Shown here: positions 32,896 to 42,389 of the stretch, piece by piece | Position numbering within the stretch: position 1 is the stretch's first letter | Layout: every line of letters starts with the position of its first letter | Origin: Flavobacterium sp. | GTDB taxonomy: Bacteria; Bacteroidota; Bacteroidia; Flavobacteriales; Flavobacteriaceae | NCBI RefSeq assembly: GCF_004211145.1 | Contig: NZ_SEBS01000004.1 | Span: 62,001-126,000 of the forward strand | Direction: 5' to 3' | Length of the DNA: 64,000 bases | Program-made: the position numbers and the translations under genes | Notes under the pieces: model-generated | Databases searched by the model: none | Seen by the model: the letters and a program-made list of their open reading frames with translations, nothing else | Told to the model about the DNA's origin: nothing

Positions 32896-34038
32896 TTATC
32901 TGAAGGCTTGTTCCAAATCGGCGATCAGATCATCGATGTCTTCAATCCCGACGCTGAGCCGGACCAAATCGTCGGTGATTCCATTCTCCTTGCGCTTGTC
33001 CTCAGGAATCGAAGCGTGCGTCATGAGCGCCGGATGGTTCGCAAGCGATTCTACTCCGCCAAGTGATTCGGCCAACGTAAAGACCTCAAGTTTCTCAAGG
33101 AATGAAATCGCATCTTCTTTTTTGCCCGAAGCGAACGTGAACGAAACCATTCCGCCGAATCCCGACATTTGCTTTTTCGCGATCTCATGGAACGGATGTG
33201 ACTCCAATCCCGGATAAAACACGGTTTTCACCTTTGGATGATTCGCCAAAAATGCCGTGACTTTTTCGCCGTTTTCACAATGGCGTTGTACGCGCAAATG
33301 CAATGTTTTGATGCCGCGCAGAACAAGGAATGAATCCATCGGACCCAGGGTCGCCCCGGTTGCGAACTGTTGGAAATGCAATTGCTCACCGAGCTGTTCG
33401 TCTTTCACGATCAATGCTCCGGCGATCACATCAGAATGTCCACCCAAATATTTCGTAGCCGAATGCATGACGATGTCGGCGCCCAGATCGAGCGGTTTCT
33501 GCAAATACGGCGTCGCGAACGTATTGTCGACGGCTAACAGGATTTTTTTGTTTTTCGTGATTTTGGCGAGTTCGGCGATATCGGCGAGTTTCATCAACGG
33601 ATTCGTCGGTGTTTCGACCCAAACCATTTTCGTGTTGTCGTTTATCGTCGAACGGAATTTATCGAGATCGGTCAAATCGATGAAATGGAATTTGATGCCC
33701 GAATCCTTGTAGATTCTCGTGAACATTCGATACGTTCCGCCGTATAAATCATCCATCGCGATGATTTCATCTCCGGCCTTGAACGAACGCAAAAGGCAAT
33801 CGGTCGCAGCCAATCCCGACGAAAAGGCGAGACCACGCGTGCCGTTTTCGATACTGGCCAGCGCATTTTCTAAAGCGGTGCGCGTCGGATTCGCGGCGCG
33901 GCTGTATTCGTATTCCCCGATCGGCTTTCCCGGACTTTCCTGAACGTACGTCGAGGTTTGGTAAACCGGCGGCATGACCGCGCCCGTGGTTGGGTCGTGA
34001 TGTTGCCCGCCGTGTATGGCTTTGGTGTTAAACTTCAT
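32896..34038 (-). CDS. Trans-sulfuration PLP enzyme (cystathionine gamma-synthase/lyase)
   Basis: 380 residues of the Cys/Met-metabolism PLP family. Start MKFNTKAIHGGQHHDPTTGAV is typical. PLP-Lys in the block MHSATKYLGGHSDVIAGALI near 200; YxR-type phosphate region in YEYSRAANPTRTALE; substrate Arg near the C-terminus (LVRLSVGIEDIDDLIADLEQ). Whether it works as synthase (MetB) or lyase cannot be told from sequence. Located alone between a shared terminator and a divergent lipoprotein gene. Confidence 0.93.
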   Translation of the reverse strand: MKFNTKAIHGGQHHDPTTGAVMPPVYQTSTYVQESPGKPIGEYEYSRAANPTRTALENALASIENGTRGLAFSSGLAATDCLLRSFKAGDEIIAMDDLYGGTYRMFTRIYKDSGIKFHFIDLTDLDKFRSTINDNTKMVWVETPTNPLMKLADIAELAKITKNKKILLAVDNTFATPYLQKPLDLGADIVMHSATKYLGGHSDVIAGALIVKDEQLGEQLHFQQFATGATLGPMDSFLVLRGIKTLHLRVQRHCENGEKVTAFLANHPKVKTVFYPGLESHPFHEIAKKQMSGFGGMVSFTFASGKKEDAISFLEKLEVFTLAESLGGVESLANHPALMTHASIPEDKRKENGITDDLVRLSVGIEDIDDLIADLEQAFR

Positions 34039-34121
34039 ATAATTGTTTTTTGTAGCGATTCAATAATTCGCAAATTTAAGATTATTCCCGTCACAAAAAT
34101 GGTGGTTTCTTTAATTGAAAT

Positions 34122-34871
34122 ATGTCACTTATGAAAAATTTCACTTTTTTGGCCCTAATCGCTATCGCGCTCACAAGCTGTACGAACGAACTCAAATCGG
34201 ACACGAAAACCTACACGAAAAAAACGACTTTGCCGTGTACCGACAATTGTCCGAAAGTCGAATTCAAGATTCCCGAATACAGCAACGGCGAAGCGTCGGA
34301 CAGCATCAACGCCAACATTTTCAAAGCATTACGCGAAATCGTCCAATTCGGTGAAGATCAATATAAAGTCAACGACTACCAAGCGCTTGCCAACGCGTTC
34401 GTCGCGTCGTATGAAGAAATGCAGAAGGAAGAATCGGAACGCGAATTCGGCTGGGAAGCGACTGTCACGGGCAAGGAAATTTACCGCTCCGATAAATTGC
34501 TCAACGTCGAACTCGAATCCTACACGTTTACAGGAGGCGCGCATGGCTACGGCAGCAAGCGCTCGATGTTGTTCGATATCGAAACAGGAAAACACGTTCC
34601 GAACGACAAGCTATTCAAAGACATGAACGCGTTCCAAACCTTCGCCGAAAGCAAATTCCGCGCAAAATATAAAATCCCCGCTCCGGCTCCGATCAACTCG
34701 AAAGGCTTCATGTTCGAGGACGAAAAATTCGCGTTGCCGATGAACATTTTCTTTACGAATTCCGGATTGTTATTGCATTACAACCCGTATGAAATCGCGT
34801 CTTATGCTGAAGGTTCGCTGGAATTGTTGCTGCCGTATACGGAAGTCGACAAATTTCTCGCGGTGAAATAA
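34122..34871 (+). CDS. RsiV/DUF3298-type lipoprotein
   Basis: 249 residues (an ATG three codons later would serve equally). Signal and lipobox ALTSC at about 16-20. A DUF4163-like part (about 40-130, TGKEIYRSDKLLNVELESYTF) is followed by DUF3298 (about 135-246, GGAHGYGSKRSMLFDIETGK and ending LLPYTEVDKFL). The same pair occurs in the extracytoplasmic part of the anti-sigma factor RsiV and in PdaC; no membrane anchor for sigma binding is present here, so a lysozyme- or glycan-binding role is only a possibility. Confidence 0.85.
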   Translation: MSLMKNFTFLALIAIALTSCTNELKSDTKTYTKKTTLPCTDNCPKVEFKIPEYSNGEASDSINANIFKALREIVQFGEDQYKVNDYQALANAFVASYEEMQKEESEREFGWEATVTGKEIYRSDKLLNVELESYTFTGGAHGYGSKRSMLFDIETGKHVPNDKLFKDMNAFQTFAESKFRAKYKIPAPAPINSKGFMFEDEKFALPMNIFFTNSGLLLHYNPYEIASYAEGSLELLLPYTEVDKFLAVK

Positions 34872-34918
34872 TTAATTTCGGTTCGAATCCGTTTTCTTTG
34901 CAGCGCAAACTTAACTTT

Positions 34919-35266
34919 ATGAATACCGTTTATTATTTGCCGAGCTGCGACACCTGCCGCAAAATCCTCGCGTCGCTTCCCCAAAACGATCTGTTGCTTC
35001 GCGACATCAAGCAACAGCCGATTTCTCAAGGAGAACTTGAAAAGATGCGCAATCTCGCCGGAAGTTACGAAGCGTTGTTCAGCCGGAAAGCCCAACTCTA
35101 CAAGGCTCGCGGTTTGAAAGACCAAAAATTATCGGAAGACGATTACAAAAACCTCATCCTCGAACATTATACGTTTTTAAGCCGACCGGTGTTTATCATC
35201 GATGAAAAAATCTACGTCGGAAATTCGGCGAAAAATGTCGGGAACGTCGTCGAAGCATTGAAATAA
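34919..35266 (+). CDS. ArsC/Spx-like thioredoxin-fold protein
   Basis: 115 residues from MNTVYYLPSCDTCRKILASL, with the N-terminal CxxC (CDTC, residues 10-13) of the ArsC/Spx family and a cis-Pro block LSRPVFIIDEKIYVGN near 90. The frame is open 7 codons upstream, but the ATG at 34919 gives the usual family start. Overlaps the EamA gene by one base (TAATG). Probably not a dedicated arsenate reductase since no ars genes are near; oxidoreductase of unknown target. Confidence 0.85.
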   Translation: MNTVYYLPSCDTCRKILASLPQNDLLLRDIKQQPISQGELEKMRNLAGSYEALFSRKAQLYKARGLKDQKLSEDDYKNLILEHYTFLSRPVFIIDEKIYVGNSAKNVGNVVEALK

Positions 35267-36159
35267 TGTCAAAACGCAATCTCGCTCTCGTCGCGGCCAC
35301 GTTGGTTTCGATCATTTACGGTGTGACGTTTACGATCGCGAAAGACGTGATGCCGACTTACATCGGAGCATTCGGATTTATCGTATTGCGCGTCGGCGGA
35401 TCGGTAATTCTGTTTTGGCTTGCCTGGCTGTTTTCTATCAAGGAAAAGATCGCGCGGAACGACTTTCCTCGAATCGCCGCCGCCGCTTTCTTTGGCGTGG
35501 CTTTCAATATGCTGACTTTCTTTAAGGGTTTGAGCCTGACTTCGCCGATTTCGGCCGCCGTTTTGATGTGCACGACGCCGATTATCGTGCTCGTGCTTTC
35601 GGCAATCATCATGAAAGAGCGCATGAAACTTGAGAAAGCGATCGGCATTATTCTGGGTTTGATTGGCACCGCTGTTTTGATCGGATATGGAAAATCGGTC
35701 GGGAACGCCACAAACGCGCCGCTTGGAAATTTGCTCGTGTTCGTGAACGCGATTTCGTACGGATTGTATCTGATCATCGTGAGGAAACTAATGGACAAAT
35801 ACAATGCGTTCACGTTCGTAAAATGGATTTATCTGTTTGGATTCGTGATGGTGTTACCTTTCGGATGGAACGATTTTACCGCTGTTTCCTGGGAAATCAT
35901 CCCAACCGACATCGCGATCAAAATGGCATTCGTCGTCGTCATTTCAACATTTCTCACGTATTTGCTCAACCTGCTTTCTATGAAGGAACTGAAACCGACG
36001 ACCGTTGCCGTTTTCATTTACCTGCAACCACTTTTTGCGACTATTTTCGCGATCGGATTGGGCAAAGACAACCTTTCGTGGATTAAGATCGCGTCGGCAT
36101 TCCTGATTTTCGCGGGCGTTTATCTCGTGACCAAAAAGAAGAATACGCCTGCGACGTAG
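35266..36159 (+). CDS. EamA-family (DMT) transporter
   Basis: 297 residues, ten predicted membrane helices in two EamA repeats (about 5-140 and 150-290). Repeat marks: SIIYGVTFTIAKDVMPTYIGAFGFIVLR in the first helix pair, LTSPISAAVLMCTTPIIVLVLSAIIMKERM, and in the second half ELKPTTVAVFIYLQPLFATIFA. Drug/metabolite or amino-acid exporter group; substrate unknown. Second gene of a pair with the ArsC-like gene. Confidence 0.92.
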   Translation: MSKRNLALVAATLVSIIYGVTFTIAKDVMPTYIGAFGFIVLRVGGSVILFWLAWLFSIKEKIARNDFPRIAAAAFFGVAFNMLTFFKGLSLTSPISAAVLMCTTPIIVLVLSAIIMKERMKLEKAIGIILGLIGTAVLIGYGKSVGNATNAPLGNLLVFVNAISYGLYLIIVRKLMDKYNAFTFVKWIYLFGFVMVLPFGWNDFTAVSWEIIPTDIAIKMAFVVVISTFLTYLLNLLSMKELKPTTVAVFIYLQPLFATIFAIGLGKDNLSWIKIASAFLIFAGVYLVTKKKNTPAT

Positions 36160-36177
36160 CCAAGCGTAAACATTTGT

Positions 36178-36185
36178 TATCTTTG
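36178..36185 (+). promoter_or_regulatory. -7 box TATCTTTG of the yicC-gmk-nadD-TPR operon
   Basis: Exact consensus, 20 bases before the yicC ATG at 36206. Confidence 0.6.
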
Positions 36186-36205
36186 TGCATCTTTTTTAGC
36201 ATCAC

Positions 36206-37066
36206 ATGATACAATCCATGACCGGTTTTGGAAAGGCCACGCTCCAGTTGCCTACCAAGAAAATCACCGTCGAAATCAAATCGTTGAACAGCAAAGGCCT
36301 TGACCTGAACGTGCGAATGCCGTCAGTATATCGCGAAATGGAACTCGGGCTCCGGACGCAGTTGTCCAACGCGCTCGAACGCGGCAAGATCGACTTTGCG
36401 ATCTATATCGAAAATACGACCGAGCAAACCTCAACGAAAGTCAACGTCCCTATCGTGAAAGCTTACATCGCGCAACTCCGCGAAGTCTACGCCGATGCCG
36501 ACGAGACCGAGCTCATCAAAATGGCAGTCCGCATGCCCGACGCGCTCAAGACCGAACGCGAGGAAATCGACGAGGACGAATGGAAAAACATCCTGACCGT
36601 CGTGGACGAAGGCGTGAAAAACATACAGAGTTTCCGCATCAGCGAAGGTTCGTCCCTCGAAAGGGAGTTTCTGCACCGAATCGCCAATATCATGACGATG
36701 ATGAACGCGACCGTCGCAATGGACGCTGAACGCATCGAGACCGTAAAATCACGTTTGCAAGCCGCGATCGAAGAACTTAAAGTCACGTTAGATGAAAACC
36801 GCTTCGAACAGGAACTCATTTTTTATCTTGAAAAATACGACATCACCGAGGAAAAAGTGCGCCTCGAAAACCACTTGAACTATTTCATTGAAACCTTGGC
36901 CGACAAAGAAGCCAACGGTCGGAAACTTGGTTTCATCACCCAGGAAATGGGACGCGAGATCAACACTATGGGCTCGAAATCGAACCACGCGGCCATGCAG
37001 AAACTCGTCGTCCAGATGAAAGACGAACTCGAAAAAATCAAGGAACAAGTATTGAACGTGTTGTAA
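36206..37066 (+). CDS. yicC: YicC/YloC-family endoribonuclease
   Basis: 286 residues. N-terminal YicC block MIQSMTGFGKATLQ, EIKSLNSKGLDLNVRMP near 29-45, and the C-terminal DUF1732 part GFITQEMGREINTMGSKSNHAAMQKLVVQMKDELEKIKEQ. E. coli YicC and B. subtilis YloC are RNA endonucleases (family knowledge). Its stop codon overlaps the gmk ATG (TAATG). yicC next to gmk is a very widespread arrangement. Confidence 0.94.
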   Translation: MIQSMTGFGKATLQLPTKKITVEIKSLNSKGLDLNVRMPSVYREMELGLRTQLSNALERGKIDFAIYIENTTEQTSTKVNVPIVKAYIAQLREVYADADETELIKMAVRMPDALKTEREEIDEDEWKNILTVVDEGVKNIQSFRISEGSSLEREFLHRIANIMTMMNATVAMDAERIETVKSRLQAAIEELKVTLDENRFEQELIFYLEKYDITEEKVRLENHLNYFIETLADKEANGRKLGFITQEMGREINTMGSKSNHAAMQKLVVQMKDELEKIKEQVLNVL

Positions 37067-37659
37067 TGGAGAAAGGAAAACTCATCGTTTTTTCGGCACC
37101 GTCGGGATCGGGAAAGACTACGATCGTAAGACATTTGTTGCAACATCCCGAGCTTAAACTCGAATTCTCGATTTCGGCCACATCTCGCGAACCACGCGGT
37201 CAGGAAGCGCATGGAAACGATTACCATTTCATGTCGCTGCACGATTTCAAACAACATATAAAATCAGAGGATTTCGTGGAATGGGAAGAAGTTTATCCCG
37301 ACATGTTCTACGGAACCTTGAGATCCGAGGTCGATAAAATCCGCGAAGAAGGCAAAAACGTGATCTTCGATATCGACGTTTCCGGCGGATTGCGCATCAA
37401 ACGCAAATTCCCTGAAGACACGATCGCGATCTTCGTGAAACCGCCAAGCATCGACGAACTCAAACGCCGCTTGAAGGAACGCTCGACCGAGAGCGACGAG
37501 AAAATCGCGATGCGCATCGCAAAATCGTCGGCTGAACTCGCGACCGCTCCCTTGTTCGACGTGATCGTTGAAAACGCCGACCTTTCGTTGGCGAAGCAAA
37601 AAGCCTACGATCTGGTCAGCGATTTTATCGCGTCGGGGCAAATTCCAACAAAAGATTAG
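37066..37659 (+). CDS. gmk: Guanylate kinase
   Basis: ATP-dependent phosphorylation of GMP to GDP. 197 residues. P-loop SAPSGSGKTTIVRHLL at 10-25; GMP-binding block SATSREPRGQEAHGNDYHFMS; lid and base-binding region LKRRLKERSTESDEKIAMRI. Overlaps yicC by one base and is followed 3 bases later by nadD. Confidence 0.97.
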   Translation: MEKGKLIVFSAPSGSGKTTIVRHLLQHPELKLEFSISATSREPRGQEAHGNDYHFMSLHDFKQHIKSEDFVEWEEVYPDMFYGTLRSEVDKIREEGKNVIFDIDVSGGLRIKRKFPEDTIAIFVKPPSIDELKRRLKERSTESDEKIAMRIAKSSAELATAPLFDVIVENADLSLAKQKAYDLVSDFIASGQIPTKD

Positions 37660-37662
37660 ATT

Positions 37663-38244
37663 TTGAAAGTCGGGCTGTATTTCGGGACGTTCAATCCGAT
37701 CCACGTCGGACATCTCATCATTGCCAACCACATGGCCGAATATGGCGATCTGGATCAGGTTTGGCTCGTGGTCACGCCTCACAATCCGCTCAAGCAGAAA
37801 GCGACGTTGCTCAACGATTACGCGCGTTTGGAATTGGTGCGTTTGGCGACCGAGGATTACCCGAAACTCAAACCATCGGACATCGAATTCAAGCTTCCAC
37901 AACCCAATTACACCGTAAATACGCTGGTTCATCTCGAGGAAAAATTCCCGACGTATGAGTTCGCGCTTATCATGGGCGAAGACAACCTCGATTCGCTGCA
38001 TAAATGGAAGAACTACGAGGTTTTGCTCGAGCGATACGACATTTTCGTCTATCCGAGAGTTTCCGGCGAACCGAATCCACAAAAACGAAACCGCGAAGGT
38101 CGCATCAAGATGATCAATGCGCCGATCCTCGAAATTTCGGCGACATTCATTCGCGAAGGTTTGAAAACGAATAAGAACGTGCGGCCGTTGCTTCCCGAGA
38201 AAGTCTGGCAATACATCGACCACAACAATAGCTACAAAAAATGA
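37663..38244 (+). CDS. nadD: Nicotinate-nucleotide adenylyltransferase, TTG start
   Basis: Makes deamido-NAD from nicotinate mononucleotide and ATP. 193 residues. Nucleotidyltransferase motif MKVGLYFGTFNPIHVGHLII (HxGH), GEDNLDSLHKWKNYE, and the C-terminal ISATFIREGLKTNKNVRPLLP (ISxTxxR). The start is TTG at 37663: it gives exactly the conserved N-terminus, and an in-frame stop lies just upstream. Overlaps the next gene by 4 bases (ATGA). Confidence 0.95.
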   Translation: MKVGLYFGTFNPIHVGHLIIANHMAEYGDLDQVWLVVTPHNPLKQKATLLNDYARLELVRLATEDYPKLKPSDIEFKLPQPNYTVNTLVHLEEKFPTYEFALIMGEDNLDSLHKWKNYEVLLERYDIFVYPRVSGEPNPQKRNREGRIKMINAPILEISATFIREGLKTNKNVRPLLPEKVWQYIDHNNSYKK

Positions 38245-39239
38245 AACAACTTCTTTTTATGCTGCTGGTTTGCATCGCGGCATCGGCCCAGGGCAAGAAA
38301 CAGGCGGAACAGGCGGAACTCAGCATGAAAAAAGGCGATTACAAGTCGGCTGAGAAATTTTATTCGGATGCGATTGCCGCCGAACCCAAAAACGCGAAAT
38401 ACTTCAACAGCCGTGCGCTCGCGTATTTCATGGACAAGGAATTCGACAAGGCGAACGAAGATTACGGCACGGCGATCAAGCTTTCACCCGAATCGGCGTA
38501 TTTTTTATATGACCGTGCGCTGTTTTACTTTTCGCTGAATTATCTCGCCGAAGCGTCGCTCGACCACGACATCGCGCTCCAAAAAGCCAATGGCGATAAA
38601 GTCCTGCAAACGCGATTATTGGCACTCAACGCCGACATAAAACGCAACAAAGGCGATTTCGAAGGCGCGATCCAGGATTACAAATCGGTTTTGGAGCGCG
38701 ATCCTGAAGAAGGTTTGAAATTGGCATGCCTGACGAACTTGGGAGCGGTTTTGGGCCGCATGAACCGCAACGACGAAGCGATCCTATATTTGGAACAGGC
38801 CGTGAAATCGCACCCGAAAGTCGCCTCAGTGTACAACAATCTTGGATTCCGCTATCTGGCAAAGAACGATTATGCGAAGGCTTTGGAGATTTATGACAAG
38901 GCGATTTCTTTGTCGGTCAAAAAAGGCGACGACGGCACGACGGTAATTTCGAATAAAACATCGGCCCAGGATGACGTTTCATCGGCGTTGCTGTACAACA
39001 ACCGCGGTTACGCCAAATTCAAACTTGGCGATCTCACGGGCGCGATGACCGACGTGAACAAATCGATTTCCCTTTCGCCCGACAACAGTTATGCGTTCAG
39101 GAACCGTGCGTTGATCCATAGCGCCCAAAACGAAATGGCGTCGGCTTGCCAGGACGCGACGAAAGCGTTGGAGTTAGGATTTACGAAATCATACGGCGAG
39201 GAAATGGAACTGCTCAAAAAATCGGTATGCAAACCTTGA
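38241..39239 (+). CDS. Secreted tetratricopeptide-repeat protein
   Basis: 332 residues. Signal peptide to about 17 (MKQLLFMLLVCIAASAQG), then about eight TPR units, for example AELSMKKGDYKSAEKFYSDA, YNNLGFRYLAKNDYAKALEI and LYNNRGYAKFKLGDLTGAMT. Probably a periplasmic protein-protein scaffold; partner unknown. Last gene of the yicC-gmk-nadD unit, with a terminator 14 bases after its stop. Confidence 0.88.
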   Translation: MKQLLFMLLVCIAASAQGKKQAEQAELSMKKGDYKSAEKFYSDAIAAEPKNAKYFNSRALAYFMDKEFDKANEDYGTAIKLSPESAYFLYDRALFYFSLNYLAEASLDHDIALQKANGDKVLQTRLLALNADIKRNKGDFEGAIQDYKSVLERDPEEGLKLACLTNLGAVLGRMNRNDEAILYLEQAVKSHPKVASVYNNLGFRYLAKNDYAKALEIYDKAISLSVKKGDDGTTVISNKTSAQDDVSSALLYNNRGYAKFKLGDLTGAMTDVNKSISLSPDNSYAFRNRALIHSAQNEMASACQDATKALELGFTKSYGEEMELLKKSVCKP

Positions 39240-39252
39240 TGTGCGAAAATCA

Positions 39253-39287
39253 AAAGGCGCTTCTGAACGAATCCAAAAGCGCCTTTC
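39253..39287 (+). terminator. Terminator of the yicC-gmk-nadD-TPR operon
   Basis: AAAGGCGCTT and AAGCGCCTTT arms around a 13-base loop, with T following. The rest of the gap to gpsA (39288-39494) shows no feature I can name. Confidence 0.6.
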
Positions 39288-39494
39288 TCAAAACACCAAA
39301 AACAAAATTTAACTAACTTTTCTGTAATGATAAGCAGGTAGGAATACCAAGCTTAAAGCGTAATAACGCAAAATTAAAAACAGCATTGTGCTGACAATCA
39401 TAATAATAAGTTAAAATTCCTAAAAGATTTTATCGACGCCTTGTTTTAACGGGAATATTCGTGATAATAGCCGAATCGGAATATTTATTTTGAC

Positions 39495-39502
39495 TAATTT
39501 TG
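39495..39502 (+). promoter_or_regulatory. -7 box TAATTTTG of gpsA
   Basis: Exact consensus. It overlaps an in-frame TTG at 39500 and so rules that codon out as the start; the ATG at 39524 follows after a leader of about 18 bases. Confidence 0.55.
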
Positions 39503-39523
39503 GCTGAATTCAACTACACGATT

Positions 39524-40519
39524 ATGACACAAAAACACAAATTCGCAGTTATCGGAGGCGGAAGCTGGGCGACCGCCATCGCGAAAATGCTTTGTGTAAA
39601 TGCCGATGAGATTGCCTGGTATATGCGTAACGCCGATGCGATTGCGCACCTGAAAGCACATTTCCACAACCCGAATTACTTGAGCTCGGTCGAGTTCAAC
39701 CCGAATAAATTGCGACTCACGAGCGACATCAACGAAGCCGTCGCATTTGCCGATTACATTATTTTCGCGATTCCATCGGCTTTCTTGAACGACGAATTGA
39801 AAAAACTTACCGAAAGCCTTGAAGGGAAAATCATTTTCTCGGCCATCAAAGGCATCGTCCCCGAAACCAGTCTGATCGTCGGGGAACATTTCAACGAGAC
39901 ATACGACATTCCATTCGAAAACATCGGCGTCATCACCGGACCGTGTCACGCCGAGGAAGTCGCACTCGAACGCCTTTCCTACCTGACCATCGCATGCGGC
40001 GATCCCGACAAGGCGAAAGTCGTTGCGAAAGCGCTCGCAAGCGATTATATAAAAACGAAGATTTCCGACGATATCATCGGCACCGAATACGCGGCGATGC
40101 TCAAGAACATCTACGCGATCGCAGCCGGAATCGCGCACGGCTTGGGTTACGGCGACAACTTCCAGTCAGTACTCATGAGCAACAGCATCCGCGAGATGAA
40201 GAAGTTCATCCGAAAAGTGCACAAGATGAAGCGCAATATCAACAACTCGGCGTATCTGGGCGATTTGCTCGTCACGGGTTATTCGGTTTTTTCGAGGAAT
40301 CGCATGTTCGGGAACATGATCGGGAAAGGTTATACCGTGAAAAGCGCCCAAATGGAGATGAATATGGTCGCCGAAGGTTATTATGCCGCCAAGAGTGCGC
40401 ACAAGTTAAATGAAAAGCTCGAAGCGAAGACTCCGATCATCAATGCGGTTTTCGACGTTTTATACGAAGGAAAAGACGCGAGGTCGGTTTTCAAGAAACT
40501 AACTGAAAAATTAGACTGA
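39524..40519 (+). CDS. gpsA: Glycerol-3-phosphate dehydrogenase [NAD(P)+]
   Basis: Reduces dihydroxyacetone phosphate to glycerol 3-phosphate for phospholipid synthesis. 331 residues. NAD fold KFAVIGGGSWATAIAKML; catalytic-domain blocks GVITGPCHAEEVALERLSYLTIA (Lys replaced in the usual GPSFA-type motif), GTEYAAMLKNIYAIAAGIAHGLGYGDN with the catalytic Lys, and NSAYLGDLLVTGYSVFSRNRMFGN. The GPCHAEEV variant is usual for Bacteroidota. Confidence 0.95.
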   Translation: MTQKHKFAVIGGGSWATAIAKMLCVNADEIAWYMRNADAIAHLKAHFHNPNYLSSVEFNPNKLRLTSDINEAVAFADYIIFAIPSAFLNDELKKLTESLEGKIIFSAIKGIVPETSLIVGEHFNETYDIPFENIGVITGPCHAEEVALERLSYLTIACGDPDKAKVVAKALASDYIKTKISDDIIGTEYAAMLKNIYAIAAGIAHGLGYGDNFQSVLMSNSIREMKKFIRKVHKMKRNINNSAYLGDLLVTGYSVFSRNRMFGNMIGKGYTVKSAQMEMNMVAEGYYAAKSAHKLNEKLEAKTPIINAVFDVLYEGKDARSVFKKLTEKLD

Positions 40520-40520
40520 T

Positions 40521-40748
40521 ATGAGTCCGAGATGGAAATACCAAATCCGAAACGGAATGTTGTTCGCATCGGTAATGACGTTGTCGTTCGCGTTGATGAA
40601 TATTCTCACCGGAGACAAATCCGTCGCTGAAGAACTTTCGTCACCGCAATTCTACGTGCGCGCCGGAATCATGACGATTCTTGGCATTTTTTTCGTCGGA
40701 TATTTCAACTGGCGCGAGAAAGAAAAAGAAAATAAAAAAACGACTTAA
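40521..40748 (+). CDS. Small membrane protein, 75 residues
   Basis: Two hydrophobic segments (about 12-30 and 47-64) with a charged C-terminus of alternating Glu and Lys (NWREKEKENKKTT). Begins 1 base after the gpsA stop, so it is co-transcribed. No family recognised. Its TAA shares bases with the stop codon of the convergent gene at 40745. Confidence 0.7.
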   Translation: MSPRWKYQIRNGMLFASVMTLSFALMNILTGDKSVAEELSSPQFYVRAGIMTILGIFFVGYFNWREKEKENKKTT

Positions 40749-41152
40749 CGCACGATCACGCCAGGCTGCCAGATATGCGGCACTTCCTCAGTCGCGCGTT
40801 CGTTTATCGTGTTGGTTCGGAAGATGAATTTCTTGTCATACAGAGTGTTTCCGATAAAATACGTAACCACGAATTCGTTGTTGAGCGCGAGCACGCTTTT
40901 CTCGACCATTTCCACTTTTACGAGCGATTGCGTCGGAACTTTCACGAACGCATGACGCAACAACGACGTTTTTTTCATTTCGCCATCAATCGTTCCGAAC
41001 GCCTTTGACACGACCATGACGCTGTCGAGATCAAAATCAGAATCGTTGACCAAATGAACATACCAGACTTTTTCCATAAAATCGTCGTTCCATTCCTGGA
41101 TCGCGGCGAGGAAAACGTTTTCTACTTTGGGGATGATGATATCTTTTTTCAT
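40745..41152 (-). CDS. Conserved hypothetical protein, 135 residues
   Basis: No signal peptide; start MKKDIIIPKVENVFLAAIQEWND. Predicted alpha/beta cytosolic protein rich in beta strands (WYVHLVNDSDFDLDSVMVVSKAF). I believe relatives are found beside pheS in flavobacteria; function unknown. Downstream of pheS on the same strand after a 191-base gap with repeat words; ends tail to tail with the small membrane-protein gene, sharing TTAA. Confidence 0.75.
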   Translation of the reverse strand: MKKDIIIPKVENVFLAAIQEWNDDFMEKVWYVHLVNDSDFDLDSVMVVSKAFGTIDGEMKKTSLLRHAFVKVPTQSLVKVEMVEKSVLALNNEFVVTYFIGNTLYDKKFIFRTNTINERATEEVPHIWQPGVIVR

Positions 41153-41159
41153 TATTCTG

Positions 41160-41344
41160 ACAAATGACTAAAGACAAATGACGAAGGACTTTGTCTCGAT
41201 TTTAATTGACGTTCAGGAACCGTAAATCGTTTTCCCAACCCAGAATTTACGTGCGACAATACGAAGCCGCTCGTGACATTTACGACACAAAGTATTTCGA
41301 GAAGACTCGACGTCCTTTGTCGTTCGTCATTCCGACTTTCGTCT
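41160..41344. repeat. Palindromic pair of heptamer arrays (ACAAATG/ACGAAGG words)
   Basis: 41160-41187 holds four 7-base words (ACAAATG, ACTAAAG, ACAAATG, ACGAAGG). 41312-41332 holds three related words on the other strand (CCTTTGT, CGTTCGT, CATTCCG). The right array stops 12 bases before the pheS stop codon. The sequence between the arrays (41190-41310) shows nothing I can name. Confidence 0.6.
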
Positions 41345-42363
41345 TAAATACTCGCCTTAAACTGCTCCAAAAACCGAATATCATTCTCATAAAACATCCT
41401 GATGTCGCCGATTTGATACAACAACATCGCGATGCGTTCGATTCCCATCCCGAATGCGAAACCATTGTATTCGTCAGGGTTGATGCCGCAGTTTTTCAAG
41501 ACATTCGGGTCGACCATTCCGCAGCCCATGATCTCGAGCCAACCGGTTCCTTTGGTGATGCGATAATCGGTTTCGGTTTTGAGACCCCAATAAATATCGA
41601 CCTCGGCGCTCGGTTCGGTAAACGGGAAATACGACGGACGCAGACGGATCTTCGACTTTCCGAACATTTCCTTGGTGAAATATAACAACGTCTGCTTCAA
41701 GTCGGCAAACGAGACATCCTTGTCGATATACAAACCTTCGACTTGGTGGAAAATACAATGCGAACGGCTTGAAACCGCTTCATTCCTGAACACGCGTCCC
41801 GGAGAAATCGTGCGGATCGGCGGTTTGTTGTTCTCCATGTACCGAACCTGGACCGACGACGTATGCGTGCGCAACAAGACATCAGGGTTTGTCTGTATGA
41901 AAAACGTGTCCTGCATGTCGCGAGCCGGATGATATTCAGGCAAGTTCAACGCGGTGAAGTTGTGCCAGTCGTCCTCGATTTCGGGACCTTCGGACACATT
42001 GAACCCGACCGACGCGAAAATATCGATGATCTGGTTCTTCACGATCGAAATCGGATGGCGCGAACCGATAACCAAAGGTTCGGCAGGACGCGTCAGATCG
42101 CCGTAACCGCCTTTCACCTCGACTTTGCTCTCGAGCGCTTCCTGAAGTGATTTCACTTTTTCCTCGGCCGTATTCTTGAGTTCGTTGATCACTTGACCGA
42201 ACTCTTTTTTCATGTCGTTCGGAACATTCTTGAACTCGGCAAAAAAGTCTTTCAAAAGCCCTTTGCTTCCAAGGAATTTAATTCGGAACGCTTCGAGGTT
42301 TTCTTTTGTATCGGTATGGAAATCGCGTGCTTCGGCAATGTATTCTTTGATCTTGTCGGTCAT
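41344..42363 (-). CDS. pheS: Phenylalanyl-tRNA synthetase alpha subunit
   Basis: Catalytic subunit of the alpha2beta2 PheRS. 339 residues from [21 protein letters not shown]-terminal coiled-coil tRNA-binding part to about 95, then the class II core: motif 2 region [22 protein letters not shown] and motif 3 [18 protein letters not shown]. The start at 42363 is fixed by a -7 box 19 bases before it; the open frame further upstream crosses that promoter. pheT is not in the window. Confidence 0.96.
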   Translation of the reverse strand: MTDKIKEYIAEARDFHTDTKENLEAFRIKFLGSKGLLKDFFAEFKNVPNDMKKEFGQVINELKNTAEEKVKSLQEALESKVEVKGGYGDLTRPAEPLVIGSRHPISIVKNQIIDIFASVGFNVSEGPEIEDDWHNFTALNLPEYHPARDMQDTFFIQTNPDVLLRTHTSSVQVRYMENNKPPIRTISPGRVFRNEAVSSRSHCIFHQVEGLYIDKDVSFADLKQTLLYFTKEMFGKSKIRLRPSYFPFTEPSAEVDIYWGLKTETDYRITKGTGWLEIMGCGMVDPNVLKNCGINPDEYNGFAFGMGIERIAMLLYQIGDIRMFYENDIRFLEQFKASI

Positions 42364-42381
42364 CTTCGTCGTATTGAACGG

Positions 42382-42389
42382 CAAAGGTA
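42382..42389 (-). promoter_or_regulatory. -7 box TACCTTTG of pheS
   Basis: Exact consensus on the minus strand; leader of about 15 bases, too short for a tRNA-dependent or peptide attenuator. Confidence 0.6.

Noticed and set aside
34878..34892. GGTTCGAATCC, looking like the T-arm of a tRNA
   Set aside because: No acceptor, D or anticodon arm fits upstream, where the lipoprotein gene ends, and no CCA-like end follows.
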